This document shows, in pieces, positions 1 through 13,145 of a DNA stretch of 64,000 nt. This DNA is from Chamaea fasciata. Lineage: Eukaryota; Chordata; Aves; Passeriformes; Sylviidae. The stretch covers positions 27,021,021 to 27,085,020 of the forward strand of contig JARCOQ010000008.1 in the NCBI GenBank assembly GCA_029207755.1, read 5' to 3'. Position 1 is the stretch's first letter. Every line of letters begins with the position of its first letter. A program made the position numbers and the translations under genes. The notes under the pieces are model-generated. The model did not search any database. It saw only the letters and a list, made by a program, of their open reading frames with translations, and was not told where the DNA came from.

Positions 1-539
1 AGCACAATTCTGGTTTATTCCTGCAACAACTGAACAGGGAAAATTATACATCAAGTCAAGAAATACAAAGGCTTGTATCTTATAGTGCATTGACACAACA
101 AACCTACAAGGTATTTATATTCAGATGTTCCCTTTGTGCACTTTTTTATGCGTAACTATTGCTGTGTTGGAGAGTCAGGAAAGCTCACTGATATCCCTTG
201 CTAGAACCAGGATATTTTAAATGACTCAGTATTTCTGGTGGAGAGAAAAAAAAAAACCAAACGAAAAAAAACAACAACAGAAAAAAACCCCAAAAAAACC
301 CAAAACAAAAAAACCACAAACAAACCACAAAGGAACTGAACTGAAATCAAAACTTTGTGGGACACTGCAAGAGGAGCAAATACCCCCCATCTGCCCAATG
401 AACAAAAAGCAGTTTATCCATCCCTGTGACTGAAAGACTTTAAGAGGCTAATCTGCTAAGTACAGAGCATCCTCAATATAATGATGGCTGGATGCAGAAT
501 GGCTTTAACCCTGACGTACATGAGAAGGGGCCAGCTCAC
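1..539 (-). other. Intron segment of putative kelch-domain gene (runs off left edge)
   Basis: On the minus strand this stretch lies downstream of the splice donor at 540/539, so it should be intron if the kelch exon is real. It contains an A/C-rich low-complexity tract at about 227-330. I see no second exon. A TTTATT near 14-19 reads AATAAA on the minus strand, but nothing else supports a gene end there. Confidence 0.4.
227..330. repeat. A/C-rich low-complexity tract
   Basis: Runs of A broken by short C groups. This is simple sequence and explains the Lys/Gln/Pro-rich translation seen there, which should not be read as protein. Confidence 0.85.
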
Positions 540-702
540 CTGTGTGGTACCTCCAGAAGTCCCCCAGCGTGGTGCTGCCGCGCCCTCCGTAGAGATAAAC
601 AAAGCCTCTGCAGACAGCACAGGCGTGTTTGTAGCGGTCACACGGGCACGGCTGCTGCGCGCCCGCCGCTCCCCACGCACCTCGGGCAGCTCTTCCTTTC
701 AT
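540..702 (-). CDS. Putative exon of a kelch-repeat protein
   Basis: Read on the minus strand, this block encodes a peptide whose core, RYKHACAVCRGFVYLYGG followed by RGSTTLGDFWRYHT, has the layout of a kelch blade: a [K/R]H.ACAV strand, a hydrophobic run into the double glycine, then a D.WRY-type strand. Kelch repeats build beta-propellers used for protein binding. After HT plus one base the frame meets GTGAGC, a consensus splice donor at 539-534, so the next exon should start in phase 1. The 5' limit is uncertain. An in-frame ATG at 702-700 has A at -3 and could be the start, or an upstream AG could be an acceptor. The block is GC- and CpG-rich against AT-rich flanks. I cannot name the paralogue. 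In the human gene order as I remember it, no kelch gene adjoins RALB. A pseudogene remnant cannot be excluded. Confidence 0.55.
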
Positions 703-2867
703 GCTGATAACCAGGCTCTTATCCAAGGATCAACGTGCAAAGGGCAGCCATGTCACAGGAGGGTCCCAAAATATCAGGGACAAGGCCTAAACCCTGTTTG
801 GGGTGCAAAAAGACAAAAAAGGAAAAAAGAAAAGTCTCCAGCTTATGATAAAATGTTGCTGTGTTTTCTTTTCAATCCCATCAAAAGCAGCATTGGACAA
901 CTTTGTCCATCTGAGATAATACACTAACTTGAGTAAAGCACCCGAAATTCTGACTCAGATTCTTGTATCAGTGTGGTTGGGACAGGAACATTCCTGGAGC
1001 TGAAAGTTTTCCAAGGAATATCAGCGAACTGAAATGAAGCTCCAACACACTATATTTACACAATACCAGGGCTTGGTGTTTTTTCACAACTAAAAGAGTA
1101 CTTTAGACAAACCTGTACTTAAAAAAAAAAAATTGCAAAAAGTGAATATTACAGATGGAAGTAATGCATTAGCAGTTGTTCAGAATTTGTTTAGACTTTT
1201 ATCCATAAACCTGCTGAAATGAGGATGCATCTGGAAAAAAATTACACTGGCCCTTTCCATGCCACAAGATGTCACTGTGTTCTGTGAAGACATAAGCACC
1301 AGGAAAACATTCTTCTATTAATCCTCTTCAAAACAGTGGCTTCTTTTAACATAAATTATTTTACAAAGCACACCCCAACCCCACCCCAAGCATTAGACCA
1401 AATTTTGGAATTTGTGTTGATGTGTCTGAGGTGGCACATCACCAAATGAGGTGACAAAATCTCCCAATTCCAAGACTTTTCAGTAGAAGCCAGATTCCAG
1501 CTGCATTGAGAAGCCAGGATGGAAATAAATAGGGAAGAGTCATTTACCTAATGGTAATGTGTAAGTACAGGGCAAGTGAAACTTACCTTGAGGAAGAACA
1601 AAGATTACAGTAAAGCAAGCTAGATACAAAAAGTAGTTATATTTCATATTAATATGAAATCATTGTACCTAACTTAATTTATCATCCAATAATCTCTAAA
1701 ATTTACCTTTTAAGACTGGAATATATTCAGTGACAAAAAGATGCTAGAGAATCTCTTGCAGCATATTCAGGCAAGATTAATTACTTATTTTTTTTTTTTA
1801 ATGCAAACCAGTATTGTAAGCTATTACTGTAGAAACTGAAGTATATTCTTTGTATGTTTTCTCTGAAGGAATACAAAGGTGGGTGGCACTTACTAAGGGT
1901 ACATTTCTCACGTCCAGGGGAATTAACAGATATGAAGTAATGATACATTATAGGTGTGTAAGTCCATAATGCTTTCTGGCATCCCATTGAAAAGGGAAAA
2001 GCAGCTGAAGGCATGAAACAGGGATTATCTCCCTAACTCTGCCAAGCTTCTGAGCAACCACAGCCAAATCATTCACTTCCACAGCTAAATGGGGACAGTC
2101 TCTTCCTTAGTACAACACTTCAAATTTGCTGATGCAGTGCAGTGTGACAGTGCCAAGGTATTACTGCTATTGGTATCATTTACTCTGAAAAGGCTGATAG
2201 GTTACTAATACTTTACAAAGGTAAAACAGGCTTGTCCCCTTGCGGTTTGGGGTTTTTTGTTCCTCAGTTATAAAGCTGGTTATCCTTCCTCCTACATATT
2301 TCTGCCTGTTTTTCTTCCTCCAAGCCTTACCTCCTGTTGTACAAACATTCAGAGGCGATGACGATGTTTATCCAGCCCAACTGAACTCTTGCAAGGCAGG
2401 CGAGCGGGATGGGATAACAGGAGGCCAAGCTTGAAAGGGTGTCTCCTCCCAGTCACACCTTTTGAGCATCGGCTGACCCTTGTGAATCTCGGCCATTTGC
2501 TCTCAGCTAAAGCATGAGACCTACATTCCCTAACAATCAGTTAACTGCTCCACTCCAGAGCTGGGGAAATAACCCCACCAAATTAATCAGGAATCTTGCC
2601 GTTCATAATTGTATTTTAAACTGTAAACTTGACTCCCGGATTGCCTGTCTATAGAACCCAACCCACCAGAGTTCATCTACTATCAACCTTAGCAATCCCA
2701 TTTCCAAAGAAAAGCTGCTCCTCTTCTGAGAACAATGTCACCGAGCCTTGTCCTCTGTGTCTGCACCACTGACCTCAGTTTCAACTTGATACAATATCAG
2801 TTATCCAATAGGAAGCTCTGCCTTCAGAAAAAAAATCCAAAGACAACTCTGAACACTTTTATTCAAC

Positions 2868-2898
2868 TTTTTTTTTCTTTTTTTTTTTCCCCCCCAAA
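2868..2898. repeat. T-rich homopolymer tract with C run
   Basis: A near-continuous T run followed by a short C run. Low-complexity sequence with no coding value. Confidence 0.85.
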
Positions 2899-3812
2899 AC
2901 AGCTGTAGCACACACAAAAATGTCTGCTGCTCTCCAAAGTCTTCTTCCATTCTAAAAATAGCTCCTGTGCAATCAATCCCAATTGTTTAAGGGCTGGAGG
3001 AGCTGAGTCGAGGGCCTGGAGAGCTGCAATTATTGCAGTAACTATAGCACTGAGTGTATATCAATTAATGGCGCCCCACTACTGTTTCATAATACAAATA
3101 ATTCAGGAAATGTAGCAAGACAGGAATTACTTCAGGAAATGTAGCTTATATGTTCATTATATAATTATTTATATTTCTGATAGATGTGGTTTCTCAGACA
3201 AATGATTTATTTATTTAAAGTATTGCTTAAATAGATCTTCATTAAAGCTTTTTTTTTTTCTATCTCAGCCCCCTGATTCATTTCCATCTGTTTTCAATAA
3301 ATTCGGAAAAGTTTCATTTTTAAAATGATCAAGCTTTTTGGAATATAATGAGATATGAAACCACTCCTATGGGGAGGGGCCCAAGTAGGAAATCATGTTC
3401 TGTTTTGAGGCTTTTTGTTAATGACCCAGTTTTCTGAACTCAAGCCTTGAACCTTTCCAGGCAGAACACTGCATTTTCTCACTAGGCAACTTGATGTTTT
3501 ACTGCTTTTCAAAAATAATAACAGATCTTCCCATTTGTACTTATCCTAGAAACCTTGGCTCTAGAGGTGGTTTTATTGTAAGTCTTGTTTTAATGGGACT
3601 GCCTGCATGAATGAGGAAACTCTGGAGACTTGCAAGGCCCTTACAAAGTTTTAGAAACAAACCCAACTTATTTAGAATAGAGAAAAAGGCACTTTTTTCA
3701 GTATATCATGTTTACTTGCAATGCTTCACTGTGCACGATAAATTTAGTATCCTCTGGTTTGTGATTTTATTTTTTTTCCTGTACTCAAGATAACCTGAAC
3801 TATTTCTGTGGT

Positions 3813-3912
3813 GGGTTTTTTGGTGGTTTTTTTTTTTTTGGTTTTTTTTTTTTGGTTTTTTTTTGGTGCTTTGTGGGGTTTTTTGGTTTGCCTTTTTTTT
3901 TTTTTTTCCAAA
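3813..3912. repeat. T/G-rich low-complexity tract
   Basis: About 100 bases of T runs separated by GG or GTG. Simple sequence. Confidence 0.85.
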
Positions 3913-6900
3913 ATACAGGAAGTAATTTTCAGAGATGCTCAGCTTCAGAGTTTCAACCGGAAAGTGTGAATGGCTCTAGGACCATAGGGTGTCTGTGACA
4001 GTTCTGTATTATTAGCATTCTGAACTGAAATAAGGGCCTGGCTTTGCCACGTGTTGTAAAACATGCAATTACCACATGACTGAGTTTACAAGTGCAGGAG
4101 TCAAGACAAAAGGAAGGGAACAGAAAGAGGTATTGCTTCTTACAGGGAGAAGCTGAAGGACAGAAAGGGGGTTTGTAAAATGACAAATCATAGCAGAAGA
4201 CATGGCTCCATCCTGATTTCAGGGTTCAGAAGAAAGACAGGTACTTTGAAGTAAAACAATAAGAACCCTGTTTTCTAAATAAAGCTTAGAGCAGACATAC
4301 TAAAAACTGACAGAAAAACTGAGAGGTTTTTATTTGAGGAACTCTTAGCTGAATTTTAACAAGTTTAGAGCAGTATTTGTAAATATTATCACTGCTATAT
4401 CTCAGTGCTTCAAATTGCTTTTTGACACAAACAGGTATTTTAAAGGGGGCAACTCTTCTGAAACAGCCACATATAGTTACAGTTTCTATACTCTGTAAGG
4501 CTCTGAATGTTAACTGCTCCTTCCGGAGAGAGCAGTGCCACAGCAGCGGGGGCATTGGCACCTTCACTGCACAGCAGACGAGAACCTCACTGTTCTCTCC
4601 CAGAGAAAAGCTCACTGCCTGTTTCTGGAGCTCTGCAGGCAAGATATTGCTTTTCTTTAATTCAGATCACATTAATATTAAAGCTTTAATTTTAGAAGTT
4701 CATAATAAATTTATGTTTGCGTATCATTCCAAAATTAAAATTTGCAGATTGACATTATTAATGTATTGTCTTTTGCTTTTTCTAGAAGCTTTCACCCAGA
4801 AATGAAAATCCTTTAGTCATTAGTGTTTTGTAGCACTATTTCATCTGTTACAAAGTGAAGCCTTAAGTAGTAATAAATTAACTTATGAAATAAATATAAA
4901 TATATGCAGCTTTATTTTCTATATGCTAGGTATATTTCTTTTTTTAAGTAAAAAAAATACAAAATTACTTGGTTTAGAATAATACAGTAAATATTTCATC
5001 TATTTCCCAAATATGGTGGAGGGGGAAGTATCTGGAAAAAAGAAATTCAGTATTTAAAATATTTCTGGGGTTGTTATATTTTTATATACACTTCTAGCAT
5101 ATGCATCAGGAAATTGCCTTTTCCACTGTATTTAAGTGTGTTTTATGGTACAGATGAAAGTTAGTACAATTTTGCCACCTTAGTTTTCCTTAGTAAATTA
5201 AAATTTAATTTGCTGGGGATTTTTTTGTTTGGTTTTTGTTTGTTAGTTGTTTGATAAGGTTTTTTTTTTAAAGAATGGGGCTTTTTTATAAACTAAAAAT
5301 TAGCATATATACTTCTGATTAGTAGATCTCCCGAAGTAATCTGTTAATTACAATCTACATTTGCAATTAATCATTTAACTGCATGTCAATTTTGAATGAA
5401 GTTTCTGAGAAAGATCTTCCATAAATGCACATCCATGGGTGGCACAAATATAGCCCGTTATGGATATATAAATTCAGGGCAGCAGCAGCCATGTCTGATC
5501 AAAAGTTTATGCTCAAAATCAATGTGTGTATGGGTTTTATTTATTTATGGTCCTTAACAGGATATTTACTTCAGGAACCTAACCTGCTTTTCAAATCTTA
5601 TTTAGGGTGCTGTTGGTGACTTCACCCATAGGGAGAACGCAGTCTTTGTTGCGGGCTCAGCACCTGAATGGAATGGACACCCTGTGACTGTGAAGTGTTG
5701 CTGCAGCAAGGCAGCTCGTCAGAAATTACTAGAGACAAACAGGTGATTTTGCATCTTCTAGATATGACAGAGGGAGGAAATACAGTTCCTGGTCCTCAGA
5801 CTTTATGATAAAAGAAATGAGAAATTCCCACTATGTTTGCAGGGCAATCTTAAGATGTATTTGGCCTTTTACCCTTTCCTTGGAAGTAATTTGTACTGTC
5901 ACAGCTGGAGCAGGTCATTTTGATGCATGGGTCATCACCCTTCCCCCAGAAATAGCAGTTCTCAGTGTTCCTAGAAGGCATCATTTGGGGATTTCACAAA
6001 AACTAACTAGCTGGATTCTTTCAAGATAGAGTAGGCAGGTGCCCTGGAGATTGAATGTAATAAATCTGTCCTTAGGTGTGACTGAATGCATCTTCTTGAC
6101 AGCTTGTGACCTGCTGCTGAAGTAACTTCAAAATACTTTATTTCCTAAGGGAGACTCTACTCACACGAATTCACAAAATTTTCTAGGTTAGGAAGAAAGA
6201 CTCTGGCTGACAAAGGAGTCAGTGACTGCTCAGCCTGACTGCTCTCCTCAGGCACAAATTAAGGTACTAGAGTATATACCTGACAGCTGAGAGTATATCA
6301 GTGAAAAGCTATTATCTTCCATTAAAAACAAAAAGCCTGCATTGAATTTTACTTGGTTGTTCTTTATATCCCCTGACTGAGGAAAAGAAACACCTAATAA
6401 AACACTCACTCACACTTAAAACTTAATGCCACACTTCATGGAAGATAGACATTGTGTTTTTCTTGTCCCCATGACATTTTGCCCTTAGACAAACATGCAG
6501 CAATGAGATAGAGAAGACATACAGGGTTATGAGAATAGCAGAAACTGTAGCTTGAAGAAGTATCAAGGAGGAAAGAGAGGGCATTTGGCAATGAGAATAA
6601 TAAAAAGTTCCAGCTGGCAGATACTAAAACATCCAGATATCCTGTTAGAATCAGTATGAATTTAGATTATTCTGTATGGGAGAAGTCATGAGAGACTTGT
6701 GTGAAAAAGACTCAGATGGCACAACTGGAATGAATGTCACTCATGACTGGAGGAAGAGCTGAGTACAAAAAGATCTTTCATAGATGAATTTACACCATCA
6801 GGTGAAAGATGTTTGCGTAAAAACATGATATAATTGCATAGCTGGAATAGACTGCATAGAGAGGAATAGCTCCATTTTAGCCTGGCAAGGAAAACAAAGG

Positions 6901-7479
6901 TGTCAGCTGACAAACAGTAATAATAACTGTGATGGTTCACTGTAACCTTGATGCCAATAGTTACTGGGCTGCACCATCAAATGGAAAAAACCAAACCCAC
7001 ATCATTTCAATATATAAAAGAGACAGAAAGCATATGAGTAACTTTACACATACGCATTGTTGCTCCAAATTCAAATGGAATTACTCATGTGAATAAAACC
7101 GGTGATATGCATGAGCCTGCACAATGTAGCCTAGATACCAGAGCAAAAGAAGGACCAACTCTTTTGTCAGAAGCCTGAAAAAATGTTTTGCAAGCTGTTT
7201 TCATATTCAGACTCCAAATAACAGGGTCCGTTTTGGAGTGGAGTCCAGCCTTCTGAAAAATTCTCACTCCCAGCTGACATGGTCCAGTATTCATCCCAAG
7301 CCAGATGCACTTTGGCTTGGGTTTTGGATGGTTGCATTTCTTTGTTTGTCTTTTGCTCGATAGAAGGCATTTTGTGCTTTATGCTCTTTGACTGTGGAAA
7401 AGGGAATGAGCAAAAGGAGGGTCGTGAATCTCCCAAACTGGAAGCAGGCAGCAAGAGCTCTGGCAATTCCTACCACGGA

Positions 7480-8560
7480 CCTCCTGCGCAGCATCGCGGA
7501 AGCGGCAGGTCCCTGTCCCCAGCGGTCTCCTGGCTGCTGAGCGCTGACGGCGCTTCCTTCCTTTCACGCGCTTTGTTTCTTTTCGTGCCTTTGAGTGAAA
7601 GCTACTTCGTGCACAGCTGCACACAGCTGCTCCACATCCCCGCTGTCCGGCAGCAGCGCGGCGCGCAGGGCCCGGCTGTGCCGGTGCTGCCCGGGCTGCC
7701 GGGTGTGCATGGGCGCTGCTCAGCGCCCTCACCGCCCTCCCTCCGCGCCCCTTCTCCGCCCGGGCTCGGGCTCGGGCGCTGCTCCTCGGCGGGCCCCGGG
7801 CTGCCTCTGCCTGCCGCAGGTGCCCCCGCTCGCGGGCAGGCCTCAGCGCCCTCCGAGCCCCACCACGGCCCGGCTCGTCCCCACAGGGACGGGGGCAAGG
7901 AAAAGCAGGAAAGACGGTGTGGCGATCCGGCATGTGCCAGGGGCGCGCCCAGCCCGGCCGCGCCCGCTGCCGCCCCTCGGCACCCCCGCCCCAGGCACTC
8001 AGCCCAGCGGGGCGGGAGGGAGATCCCCGACCGCAGCCCCGTCCCGGGAGCCGGCGGCAGCGATCCCCCCTCCCTGAGGCATCGGCCGGGCTCCCCCGCC
8101 CTCCCCCGGCCTTACCCTCCCGTCCCCTGCCGCGGGCGGAGGCGCGGCCGCCGCCCGGAGCCTGCGCGGCGCCGCCGGGGCCGTCGCCCCGCGGGTGGGG
8201 ACGCGCTCGGGGCCGGGCGGGCGGGCTCCGCGGCGTGTCCGTGTCCCTGCGCCCGGGGCACGGCCGGACCGGCGCGGGGGCTGAGCCGAGGATGCGCGGA
8301 GTGCTGCGGGCTGTGTTCCTTGAGGGAGGAACGTCTCGTAGTCATTAACTGCCCTGTTAGTCACGGGGAAAGTGCAAAATCTCGTTTCTGGCCTGAACGC
8401 AGCCAGAAACAAACATCTCTATAACTTTTGGGGCTTTTTTCTGTGGTAGCGGCGGAGGGAAGGGGGAGAACGAAGAGCGGTGTTTGTTGCTGTGCTCCGT
8501 TCCAAGCCCTTTCAAGTCGGCGTTTCGCCCTAAGATCGCTTTGCACGCTTTTCACTGAGC
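7480..8560. promoter_or_regulatory. CpG island, candidate promoter without an identified gene
   Basis: The sequence changes abruptly from AT-rich DNA to very GC- and CpG-rich DNA, densest at about 7620-8300, and tapers off by about 8560. Several long open frames cross it on both strands, but they are Pro/Arg/Ala/Gly-rich translations expected from GC-rich DNA and show no domain I recognise. In vertebrates such islands usually mark promoters. On the minus strand a good donor (AGG|GTAAGG) lies at 8116/8115, so transcription toward the kelch exon at 540-702 is possible. A lncRNA or an unrecognised plus-strand gene is equally open. Confidence 0.7.
8116..8345 (-). other. Candidate minus-strand first exon in CpG island
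   Basis: The minus strand reads GGGAGG|GTAAGG at 8116/8115, a near-consensus 5' splice site inside the CpG island. A minus-strand ATG at 8345 opens an Arg/Pro/Ala-rich frame across the block, but it has no recognisable domain and may be untranslated. The link to the kelch exon about 7.4 kb away is inference from orientation and spacing only. Confidence 0.25.
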
Positions 8561-9042
8561 CGCAGCCCCAGCGCTTGCTTGGACTTGTGTCCTTGGCTTT
8601 CTGTTCAGCTGCCACCGGCTCTCTTTTTCGCCTGTTTCTCGTTTACAGCTACATAAGGCTTCAGAAAACAGGAATGAAACTCCCCCACCCACACGTGCAT
8701 CTATTTTCCATGCTGACATATTTCCCTGCTTTGAGGCGGAGGCTACTGCTTTCCCCTTAGTATTGTTCGTAAAAAAAGAGAAAGAGCGTAATTACTTTTT
8801 AGGTAGCTGCGAGTGAAGGCCAACAGATAGACCCAGTCCATAGCAATGCAAAGCATATGGTCTGGGCTTTATAAATATACGAATACATTTGATTTTAATA
8901 TATTGTGTGTAATATATCAGACTGTGGTAGTGATGTGTGCTTCTGAATTTTTTTATTCTAGAACTCAGTTGTTATTGAGAAGCCAGTCCAGAGCTACAGT
9001 ACAGCACTTTCTCCAGCCTTAATTGTGTTCTCCTAGGAATTT

Positions 9043-9103
9043 AAAAAAAAAAAAACACCAACAACCCAACAACAAAACCCAAACCCCAAAACAAACCCAC
9101 ACA
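9043..9103. repeat. A/C-rich low-complexity tract
   Basis: A 13-base A run followed by CAACAAC/AACCC-type words. Simple sequence. Confidence 0.8.
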
Positions 9104-12100
9104 TACTTCATAAAAAGAACTCTGAGATCATTAGCTAACATTTGGAAGTCCCTCAAATTAACATGCGTGAAGGACTGTGGCCAAACTCCCACTGGCTCCC
9201 ATAAAAGCAGTAATCAGTCCTTCAAGTAAGATTCTCCACAAAATAACACCCAGAAGCCCCTGCAGAAAGGATTGCCAATCTCACCATCTGACTAGATTAA
9301 AAACAGCAGTAACAATGTGATAATTGACAGAAGAAACTTCCCTGACAAGGAATGAATCAGTGTTTATTTTTAGCCTTTCCCCCAAAATGCTTTATTTAAA
9401 TGAAAGATTAGCTAATTATTTCCGTCGTTGTATTGTCCACACTAGAAACAGGAGGTGGCAGATCTGCACTTGTCTTTGGCTCTTCTTTTGAGGTCTGCAC
9501 CCTGGAAGGGTGAGATTTTGCCAGTTGTCTTTTGATTTGTAGTCTGATCAAATGAGAACAGTATGAAGGTTTCACTAAATTTAGACACCCCCCAATCAAT
9601 TTTTTTTTCCTGAGTAGAAAACCCAAGAAAAGGTGTCAGAAAATGTAAATTGTGATTGTGTCTGTATCCCACCTTTGCTCAAAAGCTGCTCTTGCCAGCA
9701 AGTCATTAATCCTGTTGCTGCAACTGCCCACTGCAGCCTTTTGCACTGACAGAGCACTTGCTTTCCAAGAAGATAATTTCTTTTCCCTGTGTACAGTAGC
9801 CAGCAGCAAAATTTTATCTAGGAGAAAACAGCTTACCTAAGAAAAGACTGGCAAAATATTTGTGCCATTTTGTTGGACAAATGTGAGGAGACTGTATCAA
9901 TCCCATAGACACAAAGTAATATCTATGTTTCTGATAATAAGCATTTGGGTTCTGCTTTGTTTTGAAGGGAGGTCTTATTTTTTCTGATTTTTTTTCTTAC
10001 TTTTTTCTGATTTTTAAAAAAAAAAATTTGAATGAATTGTGGATTGCAGCATGGGTTTCATAAGTAGAAAATAAATCAAACTGCTTTGAAAATGCTTGAG
10101 GGTACTTTTTCTTGTTGTTCCTGACTTATCTGCTGTGGAATTAAGATACATAAGTTACTCTTTGTTTCATTCCACCACAAATCTATATGATGATTGCTAC
10201 AAAGCACACAAAGAGCTTATTTACCAGCCTCTCACTTTCCTCATCTCAAAGTAGTTGTACCACACTAAATTCTTAAGTCAAATCACATTAATTTTAGTCC
10301 TGGAGAATGAGTCTCATTTTCAGCATTTGAGTCTTTATTCTTCAATGCAAAATGTGCATATTTTCCACACTTGTTAATATTTCATATAATTTTCAATATG
10401 ACTGCTTCAACTAGACGAATTCTAGGTAAAATAGTGTATTTATACCAACTTAGTGTATACTTTGTCATTCTTTTACAGAGTGAAATGCGAAGTAGAAGTA
10501 AATGATCATAAAAACAATGTGAAATTCTCCGTTTTATGTGCGCCCCAATGTTCTCTTTCAGAACTTAGAGGGAGAAACTCCACTGTTCTTTTGCTCTTAG
10601 GAGCAGCCTGAACCTTCAGCATCTAATTTCACATGCTACTACAAAAGATGTATCAAAATAGAATTTTACCTAGAAAGAAAAGTATTTCCTGTTTCTGCAT
10701 CTCCTAATGAGACCTAGCAGAAAGAGCTGCTCATTGGGATGAGCTCTGCCATACAAGTATTAACAGCAATGGTGCCTCCACAACCCCAGATAACTTAATT
10801 CCTGTTTAGAAGTAAGATGCCTGTAATGCTAATGGGAACATTGTATGAAATTATTTAATCTGTGGGCAATCAGGCCAAACAGATCCATGAATCATTCATA
10901 ATCATTTCTACACATCTGCATTGCAAGAGATAGTTAAGTACAAAGGAAAACATTGCAAGTGGGGGAAGGGTGAAACAGAATAAGGTAGATCAGTACAATT
11001 GGCATGAAATACATGGGGGTTTTAACCAGAATTTATTCTATTGGCTAGAGGCCAAGTCCAAAAAATAAGTGTTTGGAGCAGAATTTGAGCTCCTAAGTCT
11101 AAAACAGAGATGGTGGAAAAACCCCAGTGAGCTGTGTCTGACCCTGCATCATGCCTAGATTCCCAAACCACATTTCCTGTTTATACAGAAGTTATATTCT
11201 GCTGTTTAGGGCCTCTCTGTGTACCTAGATCTGCACCAGTTCAACAGGGCTAAGCAGCTTGGCACTCTTTCATATCTCAGCTCAATCAGGAACTAAAAGC
11301 TTTGTGTTGCTTTATTCAGTTCCCCAGAGAGGCTCAGTTCAAGAGGTAGTCCTCAAACCCTTCTAACAGATGCCTGTCAGGCCGAGTCTTCACAACTGCA
11401 GCTGTACCTGTTCCCTTTAAAAGACATTTCTGTGATCTTCTAGAGCAGGTAAAGCATTTATCTAGGAAGTGGAAGGTCTGAGTTCAGGGCCTGTTCTTTG
11501 CAGATCAGACATACCAGAAGCCATATTGATGTCTAGGTGCATAAGTATTGACATGAAACCAGCCTCAAAGCTTGATCACTCACAGTCTCAACTCCATCCC
11601 CTGCATGGGGCACTCCAGAGCAGGTGGTGAAGCTCTGTACAAGGATGTTTAAATGAGCACTGATGTGTTCCTCTCAAATCTGACTAATGCCATGCCAACG
11701 AGGGGACTGAAAAGTAGCTGAGATGCAGCATTAGGATGGTGGTAGTACCTCTGAACACAACTATACCAGGGGCCTCCCCCTTCAGCATGATCCTGCTCTT
11801 AAGAAAGCAAAAATCTACGTTTATTGTCTAAACTATTTCAATATGGAAAGCTATTTTTTTTAAAAAGAGATAAGTTATCAATATTTAACAGCAATGTTCC
11901 TCTCAGCCTAGCAACAGCTACTCAGGAGTTTGAATTTGCAACTAGCAGGTTGGTAGGTATAAGCAGCACTGGCTGCTGGTCAACTCTCCACGAATGCCTT
12001 CAGCGAATACAGGTTTGGGAATTACCACTGGATGGCAATCTTGTGCCATAGAGGCTGTAACCACGTGTGATTTTATTTGGCTGCAAACATAGACTTTTTT

Positions 12101-13145
12101 TAAAGACTAGGAACCAAGTCCATTTCTTCCAAATACCATCATAAATTTAGAATTACTCCATGTAAGGTATTTCACTTAGTTTAGAGTTGCACCAGCATAG
12201 CTGGGACAAGAACATGAACCAGATGATGTTGAGAAGTGGTATTTCGACTGTTAATTCTATCGATAAAGTTTTGAACAATTTATGAGACATAAATACAAGA
12301 AGCAAGAATAAAGGCTCTGGCCATGAAAGACCAAGAGCATCCAGCATCAGTTCTTCTGTGTTGTTACAATCTACTCTAAATTCTAATCACTGACAGTTAA
12401 TGCCTTGTTACAAACCAGTGGCTTTACCCTTAAGACTGCTGTATTATACACAGTATTCTTTAAAGGTACAAAAAAGTTCTACTATGGCTGGCTTAAAACA
12501 AGTTATCTTAGTTCTGAAAGTCAACATTTGAAGTCTTTGTTTTAAGGTTTCCAGTCTATGTATTTAAAATGTTTAGAGAGTGTTTCAGTTATTTCTAATC
12601 CCAAATATTATGCTTTTATTTTGAAATATTTGAAAAATGGCTCATTTTTTTCACACAGAATAATCATTCTTTAAAAGTCAACATTTTTTACAGAAAGTAT
12701 TCAGGTTTTTTGAAAAGGAATCAGTTTTGGACTAAATCTGCATTGTTAAAAAGTGGCGATTTTTTCAGCTCTCTAGTGGAATAGAATCCTGTTCACAGTA
12801 ACTCTTTAGCAAAGATAGCCCATTTAGTTTAATGTTCTCTATACTTGTTGTGTATCAATGGGGTGTATGGGAGAACACCGGGAAATTTCTGCAATTTGAA
12901 TGTCAGGGAAATATCTTCCTTAAATTTATGCTTCTGATCCTTTTCTGTCAGTACAGATGGTGACACCTCTCTCCCATTAAGAGCTTCAGTTCCCCAACCC
13001 AGACTGCACAGTACTCTAAACATTAGGAATATCTGACAAGTTCAAGAACTCCTTCAGTAAAGTCATCTCCTCTACCTTCACTTTCACCAAAACTATCATG
13101 AGAGCTGGTAACCAATTTTAACCAATTTAAGCTGAGGTGTTTTCT

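Larger units (their letters stand above)
703..7479. other. Non-coding AT-rich stretch, no gene recognised
   Basis: No exon-like block with conserved protein features was found on either strand. If the 8 kb CpG island is the promoter of the kelch gene, this is its first intron; otherwise it is intergenic. It holds simple-sequence tracts at 2868-2898 and 3813-3912, and an AT-rich segment at about 3000-3260 dense in TAATTA-like words. Confidence 0.5.

Noticed and set aside
1..25. Minus-strand AATAAA suggesting a 3' end at the left edge
   Set aside because: A single hexamer at the window boundary without a terminal exon is not evidence. The kelch donor at 539 implies that the gene continues leftward.
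7279..8424. 381-codon open frame through the 8 kb CpG island
   Set aside because: GC-rich DNA has few stop codons on either strand. The translation is low-complexity Pro/Arg/Ser and equally long frames run on the opposite strand. No domain recognised.
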